A stretch of 64,000 bases of DNA from Sporosarcina cascadiensis (lineage in GTDB: Bacteria > Bacillota > Bacilli > Bacillales_A > Planococcaceae), in contig NZ_WHVV01000006.1 of assembly GCF_009650995.1 (NCBI RefSeq), forward strand, positions 124,001 to 188,000, written 5' to 3'. A program made the position numbers and the translations under genes. The notes beneath the pieces were generated by a model. That model did no database searches. It saw nothing but the letters and a program-made list of their open reading frames with translations, and was not told the DNA's origin. Shown here piece by piece: positions 8,038 through 16,819 of the stretch. Numbering within the stretch: position 1 is the first letter of the stretch; every line of letters starts with the position of its first letter.

Positions 8038-8832
8038 TTATAAAGAAGAAATAGCATGGAATTGAGGTTCGCCATTACTGAATGTAGCAATATAACGGAA
8101 ACCGATTGATTGGAACAGTTCAATGGATTCCCTGAATTCATGGGCGATATCTGAAGGGCGGTGTGCGTCTGATCCAAGCGTAAGAATTTCACCTCCGCAT
8201 TGTTTGTAAAGGCGTAGAATATCTTCGCTTGGCATATTGTGCGCCAGACCATAACGTGTGCCTGAGGTATTAAGTTCGATTCCTTTGCCTTCAGGAATAA
8301 TGGTCTGAAATATCTTTTCCAGATAATCATGGAATAAATGAGCCGGCGGCCGTCCGGTATAGCGTTTGATCAGATCCACATGGCCGAGCACGCTGTAACG
8401 TTTATAATTCTGAACACAGTAGAGCAGCTCCTTATAGTATGTTTCAAAAGCATCTTCCACAGAACGGTCGGCAAATAGTGCCTTATAATGAAGCGATTTA
8501 TTTTCGACAGTGTGAAGTGAACAGATAACAAAGTCGAAACTGTGCTCGTCCATGAGTTGTTCGTAGCGATCTAGCAGATGGGGCTGCAGGCCGATTTCTA
8601 CGCCTTTTTTAATCGTCAGCTGTCCTTCAAACTGATTGTTGAGCTGCTGGATTTTTTCAGCATAAGCAATCTTGTCGAAATCAAACAGTATTGTTTCATC
8701 GGGATATTCATAGTCGATGTGATCGGTGAAGCAAATTTCCTTCAGTCCTTTGGCCACGGATGCTTTGGCCATTTCTTTCATCGGGATTTCACAATCAGCT
8801 GAAAATGCGCTGTGCATATGATAATCAAACAT
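8038..8832 (-). CDS. hisJ: Histidinol-phosphatase, PHP type
   Basis: A 264-aa PHP-domain phosphoesterase that removes phosphate from L-histidinol phosphate. Metal-ligand motifs are DYHMHSAFSAD (residues 3-13), FTDHIDYE (about 35-42), VICSLHTVE near 105, LGHVDLIKRY near 150 and the late GSDAHRP near 222. Length fits B. subtilis HisJ (about 268 aa). It is divergent from hisZ across 115 bp that carries the his promoter, so it supplies the one step (HisN activity) missing from the operon opposite. A GGAG-type site precedes the start. Confidence 0.92.
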   Translation of the reverse strand: MFDYHMHSAFSADCEIPMKEMAKASVAKGLKEICFTDHIDYEYPDETILFDFDKIAYAEKIQQLNNQFEGQLTIKKGVEIGLQPHLLDRYEQLMDEHSFDFVICSLHTVENKSLHYKALFADRSVEDAFETYYKELLYCVQNYKRYSVLGHVDLIKRYTGRPPAHLFHDYLEKIFQTIIPEGKGIELNTSGTRYGLAHNMPSEDILRLYKQCGGEILTLGSDAHRPSDIAHEFRESIELFQSIGFRYIATFSNGEPQFHAISSL

Positions 8833-8891
8833 TGGATCAGGTCTCCTTTTCTATAATCCATATTGTAGCAGATGAATTACGACAGATACAG

Positions 8892-8945
8892 TTGACAATA
8901 CCCAAATAACCCATTATAGTAGTAATTAACTTTAGTCTAGTAAAG
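8892..8945 (+). promoter_or_regulatory. his operon promoter and downstream palindrome
   Basis: TTGACA (8892-8897), a 17-nt spacer and TATAGT (8915-8920) form a near-consensus sigma-A promoter. The palindrome CTTTAGTCTAGTAAAG (8930-8945) lies at about +4 to +19, ending 2 nt before the hisZ ATG. It could be an operator, and it occupies the place where a ribosome site should be. Confidence 0.7.
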
Positions 8946-8947
8946 CG

Positions 8948-10219
8948 ATGAAGTATTTATTGGAACGAAAGGCGGTAGAAAGTATCTTGTATTCTGAAAT
9001 CCTGGCTCATGAACATGAGAGACATGAAAAAATTATCGAAACGTTGAGTAAACGTTTCACTACATATGGTTATAAGCGAATTAAAACATCAGCTTTTGAA
9101 AGGTATGATCTCTATTCGAATGTCCGCACATCGATCAATCAGAATGAAATGATCAAAGTGATTGATTATACCGGTGAATTATTGGTATTGCGTCCGGACG
9201 TGACTATTCCTTTGACACAGGAACTTGTTCAAATGAACGGCAGCCTGCCCGAAGAGATGCGCTATTACTATGTTCAGGAAGTATTCAGACAGACCTTCCG
9301 GGAAAATGAGGAGATCGGGAAGACGCAGGCGGGTGTCGAGTATTTCTGTGAAAGCTCACCTGAAGCAGATGCCGAGACAATTATGCTGGCATGTCATGCA
9401 TTAAGGGATGTTGGATTTTCGGATGTGAAAATTGAAATCGGCCATGCGGGATTCTTCAATGAATTAATTGCAGACCTGTCATTGTCAGCAGAACTGACGG
9501 CTGAGCTGAAAATAATAATTCAGGCCAAGAATGTTGTGGAGATCGGTCCATTCCTGGAAAACTTGGAAATCGACCCATCAGTCAAAGAAGTATTAGAACA
9601 ATTACCGTTCCTGTACGGTGCCCCTGAAACAGTTTTTGAAAGGCTTCAAAATTTGCGGGTAAGCGAATCTGTAAAGCAGGCCATCAACTATTTGCAACAG
9701 ACATACGAAATCGCAGATCTATACGGCCTGAAAAAACATATCGTTATCGATCTTGGATTGATCAATCGTATGGGATATTACTCGGGCATCATCTTCCAAG
9801 GGTATGTAGAGAAATTTGGCAAACCTGTATTGATGGGCGGACGCTATGATTCTTTAAGCGAAGAATTCGGCATCAAAAGACCGGCGATCGGTTTTGCCTG
9901 TGAGATTGATTCGCTGGTAAAAGCAACGGCGCACAAAGAACTTCAAGAGCGTTTCAGCATAGATATCACAGTTCTTTATGAAGAAAGCCGAATGAAATAT
10001 GCGATTGATATTACGAATGAATTGCGTGAACGTGATTATCGAGTGCTCTCCAAGCCAATGAAACAGACATTTCATTCGAAAGACAGTATGTACACGATTC
10101 AACTGACTGAACTTGTTAATGAGCTGACAGATGAAGAAGGAACAACTGAGTTTGCAGATTTCAAGGAATTGCTGGAGATGATTGTGAGCAGGAAAGGGGT
10201 ACCTGAATGGACTATTTAA
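8948..10219 (+). CDS. hisZ: ATP phosphoribosyltransferase regulatory subunit HisZ
   Basis: A 423-aa paralogue of histidyl-tRNA synthetase that lacks the anticodon domain and activates short-form HisG. Class II synthetase-like motifs are visible: RPDVTIPLTQEL (about 82-93), RYYYVQEVFRQ (about 104-114) and GGRYDSL near 297-303. It lacks the features of a tRNA ligase. The annotated ATG 8948 has no clear Shine-Dalgarno sequence; an in-frame TTG near 8990 has AAGGCGG upstream and is an alternative. It is the first gene of the operon and overlaps hisG by 13 nt. Confidence 0.92.
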   Translation: MKYLLERKAVESILYSEILAHEHERHEKIIETLSKRFTTYGYKRIKTSAFERYDLYSNVRTSINQNEMIKVIDYTGELLVLRPDVTIPLTQELVQMNGSLPEEMRYYYVQEVFRQTFRENEEIGKTQAGVEYFCESSPEADAETIMLACHALRDVGFSDVKIEIGHAGFFNELIADLSLSAELTAELKIIIQAKNVVEIGPFLENLEIDPSVKEVLEQLPFLYGAPETVFERLQNLRVSESVKQAINYLQQTYEIADLYGLKKHIVIDLGLINRMGYYSGIIFQGYVEKFGKPVLMGGRYDSLSEEFGIKRPAIGFACEIDSLVKATAHKELQERFSIDITVLYEESRMKYAIDITNELRERDYRVLSKPMKQTFHSKDSMYTIQLTELVNELTDEEGTTEFADFKELLEMIVSRKGVPEWTI

Positions 10220-10842
10220 CTGTCGCAATGGCCAAAGGACGCACGGCTGAGCGGGCGATGAAATTTCTGGAGAAATCGGATGTCCGCTTTTCAAATTTTA
10301 CGGATGAAAGCAGAAAGCTCGTCATCTATGATGATCAACAGAAGATTAAACTCATTTTCGTCAAAGCGGTAGATGTCCCGGTGTATGTCGAGAACGGTGC
10401 AGCGGATGTCGGGATTGTCGGCAAGGATGTCATGATGGAAGACCCGCGTGATGTCTATGAATTGCTTGATCTTGAAATTGGCAGATGTAAATTATCGGTA
10501 GCCGGATTTCCTGAAACGCACATAGAAAACAAGCCATTTCTGACTGTTGCTACGAAATATCCGCTTATTTCAAAAGAGTATTTTGACAAGAAGGGTATAC
10601 GCACCGAAATGATCAAATTGAACGGTTCAATTGAGCTGGCACCGTTGATCGGCATGTCGGATGTCATTGTCGATATTGTGGAAACGGGTACCACCCTAAA
10701 AGAGAACGGGTTGGTTGTGCTGAAGGAAATAGCAGATGTCAGTGCCCGTTTGATAGTAAATAAGGCCAGCTATGCAACCAAAACTGCAGACATTCAGCAG
10801 TTCATTCAAGATATGAAAGAAGGGTTGGAGGTGCACGCATGA
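10207..10842 (+). CDS. hisG: ATP phosphoribosyltransferase, short form
   Basis: A 211-aa catalytic subunit of the first histidine-pathway step (ATP + PRPP to phosphoribosyl-ATP). The short form lacks the C-terminal ACT-like domain and depends on HisZ, which is encoded just upstream. Visible motifs are VAMAKGR at the N-terminus, ENGAADVGIVGKDV (about 60-73) and the PRPP loop DIVETGTTLKENGL (about 157-170). The ATG follows AGGAAAGGGG and overlaps the end of hisZ. Its stop overlaps the hisD start (ATGA). Confidence 0.95.
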   Translation: MDYLTVAMAKGRTAERAMKFLEKSDVRFSNFTDESRKLVIYDDQQKIKLIFVKAVDVPVYVENGAADVGIVGKDVMMEDPRDVYELLDLEIGRCKLSVAGFPETHIENKPFLTVATKYPLISKEYFDKKGIRTEMIKLNGSIELAPLIGMSDVIVDIVETGTTLKENGLVVLKEIADVSARLIVNKASYATKTADIQQFIQDMKEGLEVHA

Positions 10843-12119
10843 AAACGATTCGAGGAAATGAATTCAGGGAAGAACTGCTCAAGCGCAGCGATTCAAGTCA
10901 GCCCGATGTAGAATTCGACCGGAATGTTCTGTCGATTATTGAACGTGTCCGCGCAGAAGGCGATCAGGCTGTGCTTGAGTTTACTGAGCGTTTCGATGGC
11001 GTGAAGCTGGTTCAGATGCTGGTTACAAATGAAGAGATTCGGGAAGCGGAACAACTTGTTACAGACGATTTTATCCGTTCGCTGCGTGCAGCAAAGCAGC
11101 GAATCTCAAATTATCATGAAGCACAAAAAGAACAGTCTTGGTTCTTCAATCCAAATGAAGGGATCATGCTTGGCCAGAAGGTAACGCCGATTTACAGCGT
11201 TGGGCTTTACGTTCCTGGCGGAAAAGCAGCATATCCCTCGACCGTCCTGATGAACGCATTACCTGCGAAAATAGCAGGAGTTTCACAGATTTCCATGGTA
11301 ACACCTCCGCAGCGTGACGGTAAACTTAATCCTCACGTACTCGTTGCAGCAAAGGAAGCAGGGGTGGATAGAATCTATAAGGTCGGCGGCGCACAGGCAA
11401 TTGCTGCACTAGCCTACGGAACAGAAACAATTGAAAAAGTCGTTAAAATTACAGGCCCTGGCAATGCTTACGTCGCCCGTGCAAAAAAATGGGTTTTTGG
11501 CGATGTGGCGATTGATATGATTGCAGGACCCAGTGAAATTTGTGTCGTCGCGGATGAGAATACGAATCCCGTCTATGCGGCTGCAGATTTGCTGTCACAG
11601 GCAGAACATGATGAACGGGCGGCTGCTGTATGTATCACAACAAGTGAATCATTTGCAGAAGACTTGTCCGCAGAAGTGGACCGTCAGCTTGCAAAACTTG
11701 AGCGCAAAGAAATTGCCGCACAGTCCATTGATCAATACGGACGCATCATTGTGGTCGACACACTGATAGAGGCGTTTGATATCGTCAATCGGCTGGCGCC
11801 CGAACATTTGGAGCTCATGATCAAAAATCCAATGGAACATTTAGCTTCCATCAGAAATGCAGGAGCAATTTTCCTTGGCGAACACGCTCCTGAAGCACTG
11901 GGTGATTATATGGCAGGGCCGAATCATACGCTGCCGACAAGCGGAACAGCAGCATTCTCATCTCCTCTCGGCGTCTATGACTTTATGAAAAAGTCGAGTG
12001 TTATCTATTACTCTGAAGAAGCACTGGCTGAAGTGGCGGATGATGTAATTGTTCTGGCGGAAGCAGAACAGCTGAATGGGCATGCCAACTCCATTAAAGT
12101 ACGAAAGGCAGGAAGGTAA
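10839..12119 (+). CDS. hisD: Histidinol dehydrogenase
   Basis: A 426-aa zinc-dependent enzyme performing the last two oxidations, L-histidinol to L-histidine, with NAD+. Family signatures are VPGGKAAYPSTVLMNA (about 126-141), GGAQAIAALAYG (about 184-195), ITGPGN near 205 and IAGPSEI near 228. The zinc and catalytic region LLSQAEHDERA lies near 252, and APEHLE and GPNHTLPTSG follow. Length is normal. It is translationally coupled to hisG by ATGA, and hisB starts at the base after its stop. Confidence 0.95.
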   Translation: MKTIRGNEFREELLKRSDSSQPDVEFDRNVLSIIERVRAEGDQAVLEFTERFDGVKLVQMLVTNEEIREAEQLVTDDFIRSLRAAKQRISNYHEAQKEQSWFFNPNEGIMLGQKVTPIYSVGLYVPGGKAAYPSTVLMNALPAKIAGVSQISMVTPPQRDGKLNPHVLVAAKEAGVDRIYKVGGAQAIAALAYGTETIEKVVKITGPGNAYVARAKKWVFGDVAIDMIAGPSEICVVADENTNPVYAAADLLSQAEHDERAAAVCITTSESFAEDLSAEVDRQLAKLERKEIAAQSIDQYGRIIVVDTLIEAFDIVNRLAPEHLELMIKNPMEHLASIRNAGAIFLGEHAPEALGDYMAGPNHTLPTSGTAAFSSPLGVYDFMKKSSVIYYSEEALAEVADDVIVLAEAEQLNGHANSIKVRKAGR

Positions 12120-12704
12120 ATGCGCAAACAACAAATCACGCGGAAAACAGGCGAGACAAACATAAATATGGACTTTTTTTTGGATGGCACAGGGGAAACG
12201 AAGATTCAGACGGGCGCAGGATTCTTCGACCATATGCTGACAGCTTTCGCAAAGCACGGCCGGTTTGATCTAACGGTGAAGTGCGATGGGGATATCGAAG
12301 TGGATCAGCACCACTCCGTTGAAGACGTGGGTATTGTCTTAGGGAAAGCATTCAATAAATGCATCGGAACTAAAGAAGGGATTGAACGTTTTGCGACAGT
12401 GTCGACGCCGATGGATGAAGCGTTATCCACAGCATCAATCGATATAAGCGGCAGATCATTCCTTGTGTTTAATGTGGACGGAATGAAAGATAAAGTAGGG
12501 GATTTCGACACAGAACTGGTGGAAGAGTTCTTCATCGCTTTCACAAGCCATGCTGAAGTCACGTTACATATTAACTTGGACTACGGAAAAAACACACATC
12601 ACATTATCGAATCAATTTTCAAAAGCTTCGGCCGCGCACTGCGGGTCGCCAGCACCATCAACCCGGATATACAGGGTGTTCCTTCTACTAAAGGAACGTT
12701 ATAA
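12120..12704 (+). CDS. hisB: Imidazoleglycerol-phosphate dehydratase
   Basis: A 194-aa monofunctional dehydratase (IGP to imidazole acetol phosphate). Metal-binding histidine clusters are FFDHMLTAFAKHG (about 36-48) and DQHHSVEDVGIVLG (about 62-75) in the first half, and a second pair HAEVTLH and NTHHIIES in the second half. There is no fused phosphatase domain, which agrees with a separate hisJ. It begins directly after the hisD stop, with AGGAAGG just before it. In B. subtilis the next gene is hisH; here hisA follows after 28 bp. Confidence 0.95.
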   Translation: MRKQQITRKTGETNINMDFFLDGTGETKIQTGAGFFDHMLTAFAKHGRFDLTVKCDGDIEVDQHHSVEDVGIVLGKAFNKCIGTKEGIERFATVSTPMDEALSTASIDISGRSFLVFNVDGMKDKVGDFDTELVEEFFIAFTSHAEVTLHINLDYGKNTHHIIESIFKSFGRALRVASTINPDIQGVPSTKGTL

Positions 12705-12732
12705 TTATCATTTCATTAGGGGGAACCAGAGG

Positions 12733-13458
12733 ATGATTTTATTTCCGGCAATTGATATTAGAGGCGGCAAATGTGTGCGCCTGATTCAAGGGGATTACGA
12801 CCAGGAAGTTATATATAATGATTCGCCGACCGACATGGCGCAGGAATGGCAGCGCCAGGGTGCTGAACACATTCACGTCGTCGATCTGGACGGAGCTAAA
12901 ACAGGTGATTCATTAAATAGAAAAGCAATTGAAGCAATTGCTAAAGCAGTCACAATACCGGTTCAAGTCGGCGGCGGGATTCGCACGATGGATATTGTTG
13001 ATTCGCACATTGCAAATGGTGTTGCACGTGTCATCATTGGCACGGCGGCAATTCAAGATCCTGAATTTCTTAAACAGGCAGTCAAAAAGTACGATGGAAA
13101 AATTGCAGTCTCCATCGATGCGCGCAATGGGCTCGTCGCAACAGACGGCTGGACCGAAATGAGCGATGTCAAAGCAGTGGACTTACTGCAGGAACTGGAT
13201 AAAATCGGAGTGAAAACGGTTGTTTATACAGATATCATGAAGGACGGTATGCTGCAGGGACCTAACTTTGAAGAACTGCAAATAATGAATGAAGCCTCTT
13301 CCATCGATATCATTGCTTCTGGCGGTGTCTCCACTGAAGAAGACATTAATAAACTTGCCGCGAAAGATATGTACGGCGCAATTATCGGAAAAGCATTATA
13401 TGAAGGCAAACTATCTTTGGAAAAACTACTGGAGGACGACAGTCATGTCAGCAACTAA
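12733..13458 (+). CDS. hisA: ProFAR isomerase HisA
   Basis: A 241-aa (beta/alpha)8 barrel that isomerises ProFAR to PRFAR. The N-terminal active-site Asp is in FPAIDIRGGKCVRLIQG (residues 4-20). The second catalytic Asp is in the VVYTDIMKDGMLQGPN stretch near 167. Phosphate loops GGGIRT (about 80) and ASGGVS (about 201) are present. ATG 12733 is chosen because GGGGGAACCAGAGG precedes it and the barrel starts there. It overlaps hisF by 14 nt. Confidence 0.94.
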   Translation: MILFPAIDIRGGKCVRLIQGDYDQEVIYNDSPTDMAQEWQRQGAEHIHVVDLDGAKTGDSLNRKAIEAIAKAVTIPVQVGGGIRTMDIVDSHIANGVARVIIGTAAIQDPEFLKQAVKKYDGKIAVSIDARNGLVATDGWTEMSDVKAVDLLQELDKIGVKTVVYTDIMKDGMLQGPNFEELQIMNEASSIDIIASGGVSTEEDINKLAAKDMYGAIIGKALYEGKLSLEKLLEDDSHVSN

Positions 13459-14209
13459 AAAAATTATTCCGTGTTTAGACGTAGACAACCGCAAAGTCGT
13501 AAAAGGAAAGAAGTTTCTGGACGTACAAGAGGTGGCAGATCCACTGGCACTCGCTAAAAAGTACGTAGCAGATGGTGCGGATGAACTGGTATTTTACGAT
13601 ATCTCAGCTTCTTCGAAAAATCGCGGAATGTTCCTGGATTTAATAGAGGAAATTGCTAAAGAAGTGCCGGTTCCGTTCATTGTAGGCGGCGGAATCCGCA
13701 CACTTGAAGATGTTGACAAAGTATTTGCGCTCGGCGGCAATAAGATTTCTATTAACAGTGCTGCGCTGACAAATCCCGATATTATTAAAGAAGTGGCGGA
13801 TAAATATGGTGCAGAACGCGTTATGCTGTCAATGGACGTCCGTCAGACAGGCGAAGGGAAATGGACAGTGTTCGCAAAAGGCGGAATGGAAGAAACAGAT
13901 ATCGACGCGATTGAATGGGCTAAGAAAATGGAGAAGCTCGGGGCCGGCGAACTGGTCGTCAACAGTATTGATGAAGACGGCGTGAAGGATGGCTATAATC
14001 TTGAATTGAACAGGGCAATGGCGGAAGCGGTCAATATTCCAATTATCGCTAGCGGCGGCGCAGGAAAGCCTGAACATTTTAAAGAAGTTTTGACGAAAGG
14101 CAGGGCAGACGCAGCGCTGGCCGCTTCTGTATTCCATTTCAATGAAATCAATATCCGCGAATTGAAAGAGTATTTGGCAGGAGAAAATATTGCAGTTAGG
14201 AATGACTAA
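13445..14209 (+). CDS. hisF: Imidazole glycerol phosphate synthase cyclase subunit HisF
   Basis: A 254-aa barrel that cyclises PRFAR with ammonia to IGP and AICAR. Catalytic aspartates are seen in IPCLDV (N-terminus) and LSMDVR (near 131). Phosphate loops [10 protein letters not shown] and [11 protein letters not shown] are present. The position usually occupied by Arg in (K)RIIPCLDV, part of the ammonia-tunnel gate in Thermotoga HisF as I recall, is Lys here. GGAGG precedes ATG 13445. The partner glutaminase gene hisH is not in this operon or anywhere else in the window. Confidence 0.93.
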   Translation: MSATKKIIPCLDVDNRKVVKGKKFLDVQEVADPLALAKKYVADGADELVFYDISASSKNRGMFLDLIEEIAKEVPVPFIVGGGIRTLEDVDKVFALGGNKISINSAALTNPDIIKEVADKYGAERVMLSMDVRQTGEGKWTVFAKGGMEETDIDAIEWAKKMEKLGAGELVVNSIDEDGVKDGYNLELNRAMAEAVNIPIIASGGAGKPEHFKEVLTKGRADAALAASVFHFNEINIRELKEYLAGENIAVRND

Positions 14210-14210
14210 T

Positions 14211-14852
14211 ATGACACTAGACATCAACTCACTTACATTTGACGACAATGGTCTGATACCGGCAATTGTACAGGACGACCGCACAGGTGATGTCCTCATG
14301 CTCGCTTATATGAATAAAGAATCGATTGAAAAAACGCTTGAAACGAATGAAACTTGGTTCTTCAGCCGCTCAAGACAGAAGCTCTGGAACAAAGGTGCAA
14401 CCTCCGGCAATCGCCAGCAAGTACAGCGTATTTCTGTTGACTGCGATCAAGATACATTACTGCTCCAAGTGACACCGCAGGGACCTGCATGCCACACAGG
14501 AGAGAAAACATGCTTCTTCACGACAGCAGTCGAGCAGAAAGAATCACTGCGTGAAGTGGTATATGAAGTAATCGATGAAATCGCAGATCGCAAAAAACAT
14601 CCGGTGGAAGGCTCTTATACCACCTACCTGTTCAATGAAGGAATTGATAAGGTCCTTAAAAAGGTGGGAGAAGAATCAACGGAGGTTGTCATCGGAGCAA
14701 AAAATGCGGATAAAGAAGAAGTGTCCAATGAAATCGCGGACCTGATCTATCACACGCTGGTCTTAATGAATATTCTCGACGTCGATCTGAAAGATGTGCA
14801 GCAAGTATTGCGTGAAAGAAGACCGAAAAAGGAAGTGCTTCGCGATGAGTAG
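14211..14852 (+). CDS. hisIE: Bifunctional phosphoribosyl-AMP cyclohydrolase / phosphoribosyl-ATP pyrophosphatase
   Basis: A 213-aa fusion. The HisI half (about 1-115) carries [16 protein letters not shown] and the zinc-site pattern VDCDQD and GPACHTG. The HisE half (about 120-213) is MazG-like, with [16 protein letters not shown] and [10 protein letters not shown]. Two in-frame ATGs (14202, 14211) are possible; 14211 matches the length of homologues better. It overlaps the end of hisF only if the earlier start is used. Its own end overlaps hisC by 8 nt. Confidence 0.94.
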   Translation: MTLDINSLTFDDNGLIPAIVQDDRTGDVLMLAYMNKESIEKTLETNETWFFSRSRQKLWNKGATSGNRQQVQRISVDCDQDTLLLQVTPQGPACHTGEKTCFFTTAVEQKESLREVVYEVIDEIADRKKHPVEGSYTTYLFNEGIDKVLKKVGEESTEVVIGAKNADKEEVSNEIADLIYHTLVLMNILDVDLKDVQQVLRERRPKKEVLRDE

Positions 14853-15906
14853 ATTTCTGAGCACAGTTGCGAGGCGGACGGAACCTTACATTCCGGGTGA
14901 ACAATTGAATCAACCGGATATCATCAAACTGAACACCAATGAAAATCCGTATCCGCCGAGTCCGAAAGTGCTGACGGCGATTCAGTCGGCGCTCGAAGCA
15001 AATACACTGCAGCGGTACCCTTCACCGACAGCCGATCCTCTGCGGCATGCGATTGCCGATACATACGGACTGAGTGCTGAACAAGTATTTGTCGGCAACG
15101 GTTCCGACGAAGTGCTGGCATTTTCATTCATGGCATTTTTTGAACCGGGCAAAACGATACGCTTTCCGGAGATCAGCTACAGTTTTTATCCGGTGTATTC
15201 AAAGATATTTGATATTTCATTTGAAAAAGTTCCTTTGAATGAGGATTTCACTTTACCGGCAGAAAAGTTTTATGGTTCACAAGGCGGCGTCATTCTGCCG
15301 AATCCCAATGCGCCGACGAGTCTTTATGCAGAACTAGATGTAATAGAAGCAATTTTGAAGGAGAATCCCGACCAGGTAGTGATCATCGACGAAGCATATA
15401 TTGATTTTGCAGGTCCTTCCGCTATGAAGCTGATCGATCGCTATGCTAATCTGCTGGTCATCCAGACAACATCTAAATCGCGAGCGCTTGCCGGACTGCG
15501 GGTAGGGTTTGCGCTTGGACAGCCGGACCTGATCGCGGGACTTACGAGAATTAAAGATTCATTCAACTCTTATACTATTGACCGGTTGGCAATGGCCGGA
15601 GCGATAGCTGCTTTTCGAGATCATGCATATTTCTCAGAAAGCACTAAGAAAATCATTCGCACAAGAGAGAGCTCCGCACAAATGTTGAAGGAGATTGGAT
15701 TTGATGTGCTGCCGTCTGACGCAAACTTTTTATTTGCCAAGTCTGTGAAGCATGATGCAAAAGTGCTGTATGAGCAGTTAAAAGAGCGCGGCATTCTGGT
15801 CCGGCACTTTGACCAGGCGGGTATACGTGATTATTTACGTATCACAATCGGTACAGATGAGCAGATGGAGTTACTGTTTAGAGTGCTAAAAGATTTGAAT
15901 AAATAA
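14845..15906 (+). CDS. hisC: Histidinol-phosphate aminotransferase
   Basis: A 353-aa PLP-dependent fold-type I aminotransferase. Marks are [13 protein letters not shown] near the N-terminus, GNGSDEVL (about 83-90), PNPNAPTS near 153, the DEAYIDFAG aspartate motif near 188 and the PLP lysine in [12 protein letters not shown] near 213. In B. subtilis the equivalent gene lies in the trp cluster; here it closes the his operon. ATG 14845 follows AAGGAAG. Transposable element B begins 2 nt after its stop codon, and the stop lies inside the target duplication. Confidence 0.93.
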   Translation: MSRFLSTVARRTEPYIPGEQLNQPDIIKLNTNENPYPPSPKVLTAIQSALEANTLQRYPSPTADPLRHAIADTYGLSAEQVFVGNGSDEVLAFSFMAFFEPGKTIRFPEISYSFYPVYSKIFDISFEKVPLNEDFTLPAEKFYGSQGGVILPNPNAPTSLYAELDVIEAILKENPDQVVIIDEAYIDFAGPSAMKLIDRYANLLVIQTTSKSRALAGLRVGFALGQPDLIAGLTRIKDSFNSYTIDRLAMAGAIAAFRDHAYFSESTKKIIRTRESSAQMLKEIGFDVLPSDANFLFAKSVKHDAKVLYEQLKERGILVRHFDQAGIRDYLRITIGTDEQMELLFRVLKDLNK

Positions 15907-15907
15907 A

Positions 15908-16590
15908 AAGTCAGCGCCAAGATCTGTTTTTGGTAAATTGCCATATATGTACTTCGAAAATCATTCTGCGGGTTGGTGTGGTTTTAATTTTATATGTGCG
16001 GGTTTCGTTGAACGACTTTGCAGGAAGTTTGAATGGGGTGTGAGTTTGCAGTTTAAACCCGCTTCGGCGCTGGGGGATTGCCTTACGTCATGAGCCTACT
16101 GGAAAAGAGCACGCCAGCAGTCTCATGACAACGGCCTACCCCGCAGTTGCGCCTTCGCTGATGTTGAGAATGTATGCCATATTGTCTTTTTACAAAGTGT
16201 GAATTCAGTGTATGATATCGTTGCGCGGCTTTGCAAACACATTGATCGTAAAAGTTTAAGCCTTTGCAGGATTATAAGTAATGCATGAAACATCTTACCT
16301 ATCGAATTAGTCTCAGATGTTATGCTCATACAGCTTACTGAAACAAAAAGTATATAGCACCAGCCTAGTGCACCGGAGTGGAAGGCGGCGACTCCGGGAG
16401 GATCAGCCCGACAGGTAAGACAACTTGCGGGAGCGAAGCGACCAAGTTGGCTTACCGCGGGCCCTCCGGAAAGCGTCCGCCTGGAACGCAGGGGAACGGT
16501 ATTCTGAAATTCAAACTATACTGCATAATCAAAGCCAAATCCCAAACTTCTCATGAAATAGACTGCCAGGCGCAAGTTTGATGAACAGCT
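15908..16590 (-). mobile_element. Non-coding transposable element, copy B (683 bp)
   Basis: Flanked by TAAATAAA (15900-15907) and TAAATGAA (16591-16598), an 8-bp target duplication with one mismatch. The left end (AAGTCAGCGCCAAGATC) aligns base by base with the right end of copy C, and the right end (reverse complement AGCTGTTCATCAAAC) matches the other terminus. The GC-rich core (about 16370-16500) is inverted relative to copies A and C. It has a roughly 55-bp palindromic insert near 16088-16141 that is shared with copy D only. It lies between hisC and the likely operon terminator. Confidence 0.75.
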
Positions 16591-16604
16591 TAAATGAATA
16601 AACT

Positions 16605-16642
16605 AAATAAATAACCATTCATTATTGGATGGTTATTTATTT
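16605..16642. terminator. Strong hairpin, probable his operon terminator
   Basis: A 14-bp perfect stem (AAATAAATAACCAT 16605-16618 with its complement 16629-16642). The AU-rich arm serves as the T tract. It lies just beyond element B, so it is now 700 bp from hisC. Confidence 0.6.
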
Positions 16643-16756
16643 ATGCATTATATATAAAAAAACAGTGAACGTTGAGTAAACAGCATTTTAAGTGTGTAAA
16701 GCAGGCCGTGTAAATGTATATGTATACGAAAAAATGTATTTTCTTCACGTTGCCTA

Positions 16757-16785
16757 TTGTATTATTATACATAATGACTTATAAT
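16757..16785 (+). promoter_or_regulatory. Sigma-A promoter of the cyclic-DPG synthetase-like gene
   Basis: TTGTAT (16757-16762), a 17-nt spacer and TATAAT (16780-16785), 34 nt before the start codon. Confidence 0.65.
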
Positions 16786-16819
16786 AATAAAAACAAAGAA
16801 CGATTGGAGAGAATCATTT

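Noticed and set aside
16378..16581. 67-aa plus-strand ORF in element B
   Set aside because: It is the same repeat core translated; the reading frame is not kept intact in copies A, C and D.
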